From Echinostoma caproni (Eukaryota > Platyhelminthes > Trematoda > Plagiorchiida > Echinostomatidae), in assembly GCA_900618425.1 (NCBI GenBank), contig UZAN01040791.1, forward strand, positions 44,517 through 70,002: a DNA stretch of 25,486 nt, in the 5' to 3' direction. Below, piece after piece: positions 18,480 through 25,486 of the stretch (its first letter is position 1; every line of letters starts with the position of its first letter). The notes beneath the pieces are model-generated. The model saw only the letters and a program-made list of their open reading frames with translations, ran no database searches and was not told the DNA's origin. The translations under genes were made by a program, and so were the position numbers.

Positions 18480-20560
18480 GAACATCAGATGATATGGTTG
18501 AAGCTCCTACTTTCTTCTTTTTACTCATTATTTTTGTGTTCCATATCACTCCCCAATAGTGATGTTTCCTCCGTCCTTGATGTTTCATCTCCGAACATTG
18601 TAAGCTTGTTTCCAAATCTGTTTCCCACTTCACCGACACTGTTCTTCAAGGTATGTATCTTTTTATTCTTTACTTTTTTTGAACCCGGTATACCCAAATC
18701 CCCCTGAGTGGTTTAACCATGCATGTGACCATGCTGTACGCCTAAGACGTTCAGCCTTCTGCGACTTACCCGCTCCAAACGCTCATCAAGGCCTCGTGCA
18801 AGCTAGGAAAGGATGCTCGACAACTATTCAGAGAACCAAAGAATGGTCTGTTCGCTGTAAAACCGAAAACCTGGTCTCGGTCGTCACCGGTAGCCGAACA
18901 TTGTGGTCCCTTTTGGAAAGCAATTTCCTGTAATTTGTACCCCTCCAACTAATCCCCCCATCTGCAATTCCCCTGGTGATCTTGTGTATGTCAACCATTA
19001 GAAAAGCTCCTTTTGCTTTGCAGTTTCCCGCCAATTATCCTATTTCTTCCACTTCTTCTTACTCCACAACCCTTTCTTAGCTTCATATTAGCACCAAGAA
19101 AATCCGTCAAACATTGAGATCTATGAAGGCAAACAAACCATCCGGTCCGGCAGGTATTCCACTCATTTTGCTCAAAATGTGTGCTCCCGAGCCGGCTCCT
19201 ATTTTAAGTTGTCTTTCCAGTCTTTTCCCTCAACTTTCTTCCTTTCCAATCCCTTAGAAACACGCCGTAATTTTTCCCATTCTCAAATGCGGTGACATTT
19301 CTGACCCCAAACATTACCGACCTATTTACCTGACATCCGTTTTTTTCGAAAGTAGTTCAAATTATAATCTTCGACCAACTGTGCAAGTTCCACGAACGTG
19401 AATGACTAGTGAGCGACCACCAGTATGACTTCCGACAGTATCGTTCCACCGGTGACCTGCTGGCTCTCACCTCACAATCTTGGTCAGCTGCACTCGATAA
19501 GCACGGAGAAACACGCTTGATATCTCAAAGGCCTTTGATCGAGTTTGGCGCGAAAGTATACTTAGGTTCGGGTTCCCTCCGGCACTCGTTGTGTGGATAT
19601 CAAGTTTTCTCAGTAAGCGAACCACCTCCGTCCGAGATGACGGGATTCTGTCCCAGTCGTTCCTCGTGAATGCTGGCGTCCCCAAGGAATCAGCACTTGC
19701 GCCCACCCTCTTTTATTAATCAATTATCTCCTAGCCCAAATCGCCGATGACACCACCCTCCATTGCTCCCTCCCATGCCCAAACCAACATCGACGGTGAC
19801 CGTAGTGTGGTTAGTGTGTCAATCAACTCCGATCATGAACAAATCGCGTCTTGTTGCAACGTCAACCACGTTTCATTCAATAGTTCTAAAACCTCTCTCC
19901 TTTCAATTTCTTTAAAACACCACTCATTCTCCCTCACTCATCTTTTTATTCTACCCAACTGCGTTCCACAAACTCTATTTTCCTACTTGGATTGCCCTTA
20001 AGTTCTTCGTTATGCTGGTCTCCTTTTATAGCTCAGCTTGCTTCTCGTGCTGCTCACAATGTTGCTTTTTTATTCCGCACCAGGCGTTTTTCACCCCAGT
20101 TAATCTTCTTCTGGTATACAAAGCTGAAATCCTGCTCTAGGATACCGCAGTCTCGTGTAGAGTAGGGCTTCGTCTTCTTCTCTTTTCCTGTTTGATTACG
20201 CTCAATGAAAGTACAACGGCCAGTCGATGACCCCTCCTTAACCTCCAATCTGCAGCCATTAGCCCATCGTCAGGCAGTTACTTCATAGTTCTTGCTCTGC
20301 CGTTACTACTTTGTTTTTGTTCTTCGGAGCTGGCCTCGACAGTGCCTCTTCCCGTAACGTTTGCCGACCTACCCCCGCACACAGGCATCTAGTCATCCTT
20401 ATCAGATTTCGGTTCCCGGATATCGTACACTTCTGCTTCAATTTTCCTTTTTTTACCATACTGCCAAATTATGGAACACCCTCTCATTTTTGGTCTCTTT
20501 CTACTACACAGACTTGGAGTGGCGAACCACGTAATGCCCCGCTATGTCAGGCATGGTATC
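18480..20560 (+). mobile_element. Jockey/CR1-like LINE remnant, RT and C-terminal region
   Basis: In changing + strand frames: WFNHACDHAVRLRRSAF (about 18710-18760; linker between endonuclease and RT), VTGSRTLWSLL, MKANKPSGPAGIPLILLKMC (about 19120-19180), KHYRPIYLTSVFFE (about 19310-19350), a YDFRQYRSTGDLLALT block (about 19423-19470), ISKAFDRVWRE-like motif A (about 19522-19555), VNAGVPKESALAPTLF motif B (about 19668-19715), IADDTTLHCSLP motif C (about 19743-19778; A replaces the usual Y/F), then LCWSPFIAQLASRAAHNVAFLF-RTRRFF (about 20010-20095) and a decayed C-terminus. Many frameshifts and stops show it is dead. The endonuclease is missing or unrecognisable. Assignment is by motif order only. 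Confidence 0.8.
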
Positions 20561-21029
20561 GGAACGNGGCTGCCTACCAACAAGTTATAACCTTGCACTC
20601 TTTAAACGCAGAATCAATATACCGGATCCTAAGTGAATGTTCCCTTGCATACCCTTTTAGAGTATGCTATTTGACCATGGGGATTTCCTTTCTACTGCAA
20701 TTCACATTACGTGCAATGTGACAGTGATCACGGGCTTGATTGGGTATTGAGGTGTATTGGGCAAATTGAACGTTTGACCCCGTCCAGCGGGCGTGTAATC
20801 CGATGAACTGGACACCGACTCTAAATGAATTGCGGTTTTCACGCCACCCCGCTGGTCAGGTTTTGGATAGCTGAAGGCTTCACTTGTGAACTCCCTAAGA
20901 AAATTCACCTGGTTAGGCATGGGCAACCTAACAGTATCGTGCCCTATAGCTAATTATGGACCTTTATTATTTTTTTTATAAAGATTACTTTGCCTTGATT
21001 TGTTTGACAGTCTGCAGTTAGGCGTGCCG

Positions 21030-21030
<1 letters not shown>
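20561..21030. other. Unassigned stretch
   Basis: Contains one ambiguous base (20567). A - strand frame at 20702-20926 has no recognisable family. Nothing else is visible. Confidence 0.35.

Positions 21031-21031
<1 letters not shown>

Positions 21032-21060
<29 letters not shown>
21032..21060 (+). repeat. TA dinucleotide microsatellite
   Basis: About 14 TA units without interruption. Confidence 0.9.
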
Positions 21061-21066
<6 letters not shown>

Positions 21067-21539
21067 AATCTATATTTAACGAGCATATAAGAGATCTTGT
21101 GCCCTGTTGAACGCCCGTTTGTGATTTCTCCAGGCCTATGTACCATGGAGCTCAAAACGGTACAAGGATCTCCTGCGAATTTTCAGTGCTAGACTCATCC
21201 CAACTTTTCAGCAGATTGGTTTACATTTGTTACGCCTTTCCCTTAGCGACACCAACCTTACGGTGAGTCCTGAGTCTTGCTTTATCGAAGTTCCACCTAT
21301 CTTGCACGGTACACTACGCAGACATTAGGTACCAGCGGATGTCGCTTGCCACTCGCACTAAATCTGTCTCGCTTATGCGGCTGAAGGAGCGCGTAAGACC
21401 AGGCCCGGCTTACGATATCTAAGCATTAGCATTAGGCGGATGACTTTGTAATTACTCTAGCTCAACGGTTCCTCCATCGTTAGACTACTTGTGTCTGAAG
21501 GGTATCTAGTGACAACTAGGTTTAACACGGAATCCTTGT
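21061..21539. other. Unassigned stretch
   Basis: May be further decayed RTE sequence on the - strand, but no diagnostic motif is readable. Confidence 0.3.
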
Positions 21540-21960
21540 TTCCATTGCTGCCTCGTTGCTCTTGTCACGTGCTGCCAGAACTCGTTCCTGCATAATCTGC
21601 AAGAATACAGCAGCTGAGGAGTACGTCGGTGCGTATCCCGCTAACCATGCCACCTCCAGAAAACTTAGGTCCTCACTGACAAGGAAACGCTGGTGTTTCG
21701 GCAGATTTCAGTGTAGGACCATTAGTAGCTCCACGTATTTACGCATACCTTGGCGTCAGGCCAGCTGAAGCAATCCACCCACCGTCCACTTTGTCGCGGA
21801 TTGTTGCACTGATCTCCCCTTTTGTGTACCACCAGTTGGAAGTCTTTGACAAGTCCCTGACGCAGCTGCTACTTCCATTGCACTAGCTATTGTTGTCCAC
21901 CAGTTTTCATGGTCTTTCTTGAGGCATTTCGTAATCTGACGTTGCAGACGCTATCCCTAC
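21540..21960 (-). mobile_element. Probable RTE-type LINE linker fragment
   Basis: The - strand reads LQRQITKCLKKDHENWWTTI then ASAMEVAAASG (about 21855-21945), matching the region between endonuclease and RT in RTE proteins (LKKDRExWWxxxAxxMExAAAxG). The following frames (SVQQSATKWTVGG, then EDLSFLE) fit the same linker loosely. Damaged by frameshifts. Confidence 0.5.
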
Positions 21961-21999
21961 CCTCGTTTTGATCCTGCCAGGTCGGGAGTTGTTCCTTGT

Positions 22000-22340
22000 T
22001 CATCCTCAAAACTATTGACTCGTGAGATATCCAAAATCTCGGATGGGCTTGAGGCTCAAATCAACATCTAAATTCAAACAACCATCCGTCTCATCCGCAA
22101 AAGAAACAGAGAGATTGGAAGGAATGGTACGAAACAGCGTAAAAATTACCAGGATCGGTAAACATCAAAATATCATCGACATAACGTATGCACAAAACAG
22201 CCTCTGAAATATTATTCTGCAATTGTCATTTTATCAGTCCTAGAAACGCATCCACTAACGTCTGAATGTTCGAATGTTTTAGTTATAAAAATCAGGCGAT
22301 CACATGGGACCTTACAACGGTCCGTCTACCGGAAGACCAC
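22000..22340 (-). mobile_element. Penelope-like reverse transcriptase fragment, catalytic part
   Basis: The - strand reads LVDAFLGLIK-QLQNNISEAV (about 22190-22255) then LCIRYVDDILMFTDPGNFYA (about 22140-22199) and, after a one-base shift, SNLSVSFADETDGCLNLDVD (about 22060-22118). An arginine before the YVDD catalytic box and an LxFLD-like block about 45 residues later are usual for Penelope-like elements. It lies just beyond the fragment at 22621-22800 on the same strand and in the right order. A stop (TGA after LIK) and the frameshift make it inactive. Other YVDD-type RT families remain possible. Confidence 0.6.
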
Positions 22341-22420
22341 ATAGAGTAAGCAATACTCACTATTTACTAGTTTTGCTCCCGTATCATACAAAAGAGGTTC
22401 AGTGAAAGCCTGGTTCCATT

Positions 22421-22570
22421 GTGCCAGGAATATTTGCTCCCCTAATACACTTCAAAAAGAAAAGGCTTTTCTACGGTGGAACGCAACTGGATAATGGCTA
22501 TCCAGAGAAATTTGTTGATATGCATAGCAGAAGAAGGTCATCAGCTGATCCCGTCTGCGAAGTTTGGCTT
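22421..22570 (+). mobile_element. Possible Penelope-like C-terminal fragment
   Basis: The + strand frame reads TQLDNGYPEKFVDMHSRR. An NGYPxxF(V/I) element follows the RT in Penelope-like proteins. It is opposite in orientation to the flanking RT fragments, which would mean an inverted partial copy. The block is short, so this is tentative. Confidence 0.3.
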
Positions 22571-22583
22571 CAGACATGTGTGC

Positions 22584-22584
<1 letters not shown>

Positions 22585-22629
<45 letters not shown>

Positions 22630-22630
22630 A
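22585..22630 (+). repeat. TA/TG microsatellite
   Basis: About 17 TA units followed by about five TG units. It separates the two halves of the - strand Penelope-like RT. Confidence 0.9.
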
Positions 22631-22800
22631 AAAGGAGGAACTTTACGAATGGAATACAATATATCGACCAACCATTGTGCTACCTTGTGATATGGTGCAT
22701 TCTGCATGTATAGCATTGGTCGGAGTGGGGCACCGGCTTTGTTAGTTGATCCCGTCTGTGAAGTACCGAAGTAATGCGTCTTCCTCTGACTGGCCTTCAA
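22621..22800 (-). mobile_element. Penelope-like RT fragment, N-terminal part
   Basis: The - strand reads KTHYFGTSQTGSTNKAGAPL then RPMLYMQNAPYHKVAQWLVD. This corresponds to the Penelope RT block YGLPKxHKxGxPLRPIxSxxxSPxHxxAKxLxxxL. It stays open until the microsatellite, where it ends. The catalytic part continues at 22000-22340, so the microsatellite region replaces the middle of the RT. Confidence 0.6.
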
Positions 22801-22810
22801 CGGAGACCAT

Positions 22811-23399
22811 CAAATGAACGATGTGCGTCAGAAGCCCTGGGCCGATAGTGTCGAACAGTTCCTGTCACAAAGCTTCGACTGATACCGTACACCCCTGGAA
22901 TTTGTTTGGAAAACCGAATACAGTGTCAGTGGCTTAATTCTGCTTCACATGTTATCCCACAGTTCGCCTGCAGTTGCGGTGACACATCGGAAGAACGAAC
23001 CGGCCACCGTTCACAATGGATAGCCGAGCACACTGCGAAGTGGTTATTACCATCAAAGACATAACAAAGTCTCAGAGGTCAATTCGATAAGAGAAACCTA
23101 GAATAATCAATCGCAAAACATCTCATAACAACTGGACATATTGTTGCCCCATTTTTGTCATTCAAGCCGTTGTTACATAAAATGAATCCAAGGCTCTCAG
23201 CCTTTAGCGAAGCGATGTTAATCCAGTTACGTAATTCAATTTTGTGAGCAAACGTTTCTGACGCAATCAGTCAGTCAAATTGCCGCGGCACTGATTATGA
23301 TGACCCCTGTTCTGACTGATGTAACTTTAACCACTAGAGTTATCACAACTTTCTTCTACAAATACCAGATTGTTATACATTGAAGCAACTGCAAAGATT
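22811..23399. other. Unassigned stretch
   Basis: No gene, RNA or element recognised. Confidence 0.35.
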
Positions 23400-24091
23400 G
23401 AAAAAAATGTTAAAATCTCAGAGTATTTATTTTATTTCTGTCCCAGCGGTTTCTTCCAGAATTGCCTCCTTTTTCGAGACGGTATTTGTATAGAGCAATT
23501 TGTTAACTGTCCTGCTAGAGAGGAACGGAAAATATAACACATTTCTCCTGCTCGGCGAGAGACGTTGAAGTACGTGAACGTTCAATGTGATCCCTAACGG
23601 AAGAGTTAGATTAGTGCTCAACTCAGAGACTATTTCGTCTCACCTTCGATCTACGGCTATTTTAAAGGTTTCAACTGTCTGAATTTATATAAGCTTCTCT
23701 CGTAGTTGGTTCCATAAATGTACTACCCGATTGCTGAAGAACAGCGACCCTCCCATAATCCTGGATCGAGATCTTGGTTTCTTACAGTGACCCTTTGGTC
23801 CCGAATCGGAGTCTTCCTAGAAGAGAGTCTCCGGATCTTTTTGAAGGTTTCGGTGAGATCACCTCGGGCGGACATTGCCCGGTTATGCCCACCCGCGTAT
23901 TCCAACTCAAGGCCACACTGGCTGTCAATAAATAATGTTTGCGATTTTCCTGGGTTATATATGAAAGTCGATTTTGGGCTCTTTTGTTTTAATTTGTGAC
24001 CTAAACGCCATTTCTGGCCTGCACAACCAACTTGTGCAAAATACTTGATCGAATGGAAAGTTTCGCTTATTTGGAGTACCTCCAGGATCAT
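23400..24091 (-). mobile_element. LINE 3' end remnant (CR1-like) with polyadenylation signal
   Basis: On the - strand: SARGDLTETFKKIRR (about 23830-23880; the RRxRGDxIxTFKI block), then in another frame KKPRSRSRIM (about 23745-23775), SLFFSNRVVHLWNQL (about 23695-23740) and IQTVETFKIA (about 23660-23690), the well-known C-terminus FFSxRVVxxWNxLP...TFK of CR1-like LINEs. The 3' untranslated part contains overlapping AATAAA signals on the - strand (plus strand TTTATT at about 23426-23436). The RT core is absent, so it is 5'-truncated and frameshifted. Confidence 0.7.
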
Positions 24092-24254
24092 GGATTACTT
24101 CCCAAATAAAAAGTTATGCATATATGAGCAAATGACGCATTTACAACAACAGGAGCCCGGATGGTTGTGTTCTACAATGTTGCAAGTCCATCCGCTATGA
24201 AACATTTTTCTCTAAATCTCAGTTGCCCTAGGACGCGTTGATGAAATTAATGGT

Positions 24255-24809
24255 TTGTTTTGTTATGCAGGAACCCGTTACCCGAGCTGCCGTAATGGAA
24301 AAAGTTTGCTGAAAGAGTGCCATTCACTGGTACACATACTGTCGAGGTATCTGCTCGTCTGTAATGTGTTCCCTCAGCACACAACTCGGTTGCCCTGGTG
24401 TGAGGTTGAAAAAACAGCAGCGATCAAAAGCAAATTAGGCAGAGGAAGACCGCATTCAACCATCTGGATATTTAGGATGTATGACAGAAAGATTTCTATC
24501 GAAGAGTACCAGATCATTCTGCAAACACCCTCATTGCGAAAAAAAGAACAACAGGTGATTCTAGGAACAACTATTTATAGTGATGAGTGAGCAGCTTGTA
24601 GACCGCTGTCATCGCTTGGATACGTCCATTCATATGTGAACCGTTAAGTCGGGTTTATTGATCTCACCACCGGAGTAAACGCAAATAATGTGGGATCCCT
24701 CTGGAGTCGCATCGAGAAAACGCTAAAGAACGTTCACGGATCCGTGAGTGTTGTTAAATAGGACCATCTTGATGGGGTCCAAAATAGGTTATGGTTCAAT
24801 TTTTCCTGA
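24255..24809 (+). pseudogene. Merlin-type (IS1016/ISXO2-like) transposase, degraded
   Basis: A single frame read across three stop codons (24588, 24645, 24759) matches this DDE transposase family: WCEVEKTAAIKSKLGRGRP (residues 48-66, normally with an EIDET-like first acidic site), WIFRMYD (71-77), GTTIYSDE (104-111) then AACRPLSSLGYVHSYVN, GFIDLTTGVNANNVGSLWSR, then KTLKNVHGS and HLDGVQNRLW. Of the three catalytic acids, only the SDE aspartate remains clear: the first site reads VEK, and the usual E in NxxExLW is G. The TGA after SDE replaces the usual tryptophan. This is an old DNA-transposon copy, not an expressed gene. The first 45 residues are not recognisable. Terminal inverted repeats were not identified. 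Confidence 0.8.
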
Positions 24810-24875
24810 GACATTTTCAGATGACATTTATGATCACGCGAACTTGCCAGGAGGGGCGGTCAACTAACACCTCAC

Positions 24876-25005
24876 CTCGAAGTTTTCTCCTCTCCTGAGA
24901 GAAGTCCCAGATCTTGGTGTCTAATCGTAGAACTTCCCCTTTGACCCTCAATCTTTTTTCGTTGCGAGCCTCTGAAAGCCCGTTGACAGTTTGTGCCACT
25001 CTCTC
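24876..25005 (-). CDS. Candidate exon of an unknown protein
   Basis: On the - strand a 130-base segment lies between a good acceptor (AACTTGTCAG, AG at 25007-25006) and a strong donor (TTCGAG|GTGAGG, intron start 24875). Two frames are open through it. One reads VAQTVNGLSEARNEKRLRVK and is charged and helix-like; the other, which fits the phase of the candidate exon to its right, starts ESGTNCQRAF. I recognise neither. Together with 25089-25486 it could form part of one gene. Confidence 0.3.
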
Positions 25006-25088
25006 CTGACAAGTTTATGTAATTATATATCATCTACTCGTGAATAGTAATAGTAGTCGAGCTGGAGGGAAGGGACCAGGAATGATAC

Positions 25089-25486
25089 CTTTGTGGTGAC
25101 AAGAAATACCTCTCAATTTGCATGTGACCTTTCCCTCTTGCATTTCATTCTTTAACCGCACCAAGGCCCCTTCTTTGATCAGCGTTTTTGCTTTCAGTAA
25201 GCTTGGACGTAGAAATTTGCGAAAAGAGTAAGGAACAAGGTGGAATAGAACACGATTGCAGCCGGGAATATTTTCGGATCGTTGCAGGGCGTTGAGCTGA
25301 GAAATACCTGACTCTAGTGACAGACCAAGAATACCAACTGGACCATTTGGGCGATCATGAGATAGTTCTTCCACCACAAATATCGATACAGTCCGGTGGC
25401 TATCATTCCCTAGTAGTTGTATCTGATCCATCACGACGAGACTGCATCTTGACGTGGTGTGATGGCTTGCGCGCCTCAGTGACCCT
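25089..25486 (-). CDS. Candidate exon of an unknown protein, open to the window edge
   Basis: The - strand frame is open from the right edge of the window to a TGA-class stop at 25030 and has a donor inside (CACAAAG|GTATCA, intron start 25088). It reads like genuine protein: RTVSIFVVEELSHDRPNGPV, then GISQLNALQRSENIPGCN and VLFHLVPYSFRKFLRPSLLK. A Met lies at 25431, but the frame continues beyond it, so the true start is unknown. If spliced, the intron to the next candidate exon (25005) is only 83 bases, a size seen in flatworm genes. The family is not recognised. It could also be an unrecognised transposon ORF. Confidence 0.4.

Noticed and set aside
23718..23999. + strand 93-codon frame
   Set aside because: Antisense to the LINE C-terminal motifs on the - strand, with no signature of its own.

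Overview
This looks like nuclear DNA from a flatworm, most likely a digenean trematode (fluke). The reasons are interrupted conserved metazoan genes with GT-AG introns, and a dense, decayed mixture of RTE-, CR1/Jockey- and Penelope-type retroelement fragments, a Merlin-type DNA transposon and tRNA-headed SINE-like units. No bacterial operon, CRISPR or phage signal is present. Genus and species cannot be fixed from the sequence alone.

Two host genes are recognisable. (1) On the + strand, a 340-codon exon (3599-4619) encodes the N-terminal membrane anchor and most of the catalytic domain of an ectonucleotide pyrophosphatase/phosphodiesterase (ENPP). It ends at a splice donor, and I could not find the exon with the last metal-binding histidine anywhere downstream. 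(2) On the - strand, two exons (17795-17400 and 13146-12487), separated by a 4.25 kb intron, join in phase 0 into a 351-codon protein of the PDCD2/PDCD2L family, about the length of human PDCD2L. This gene appears complete. A third, unrecognised gene piece may enter from the right edge on the - strand (25486-25089, possibly continuing 25005-24876 after an 83-base intron).

The rest is mainly transposon debris. From left to right: RTE-type LINE fragments on the - strand at 1-262, 5815-6915 and 7325-7757; a long CR1-like LINE remnant (- strand, about 8228-9480) with a pentamer tail; an RTE 3' end (+, about 9780-10345). Inside the PDCD2L intron there are two RTE pieces (-) around a 426-base N gap whose flanks are duplicated, and two RTE 3' ends facing each other at 16070-17110. 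Upstream of PDCD2L lie an RTE tail (+, 17945-18400), a Jockey/CR1-like reverse transcriptase remnant (+, 18480-20560), an RTE linker fragment (-, 21540-21960), a Penelope-like RT (-, 22000-22800), another LINE 3' end (-, 23400-24090) and a dead Merlin transposase (+, 24255-24809).

Assembly quality needs attention. The large N block has near-identical 39-base flanks, a single n at 13833 hides a loss of about 105 bases relative to a sister copy, and a run of 16 Gs ends in an n. I found no convincing novel multi-gene system. The most useful results are the reconstructed PDCD2L gene, the incomplete ENPP gene and the assembly artefacts.
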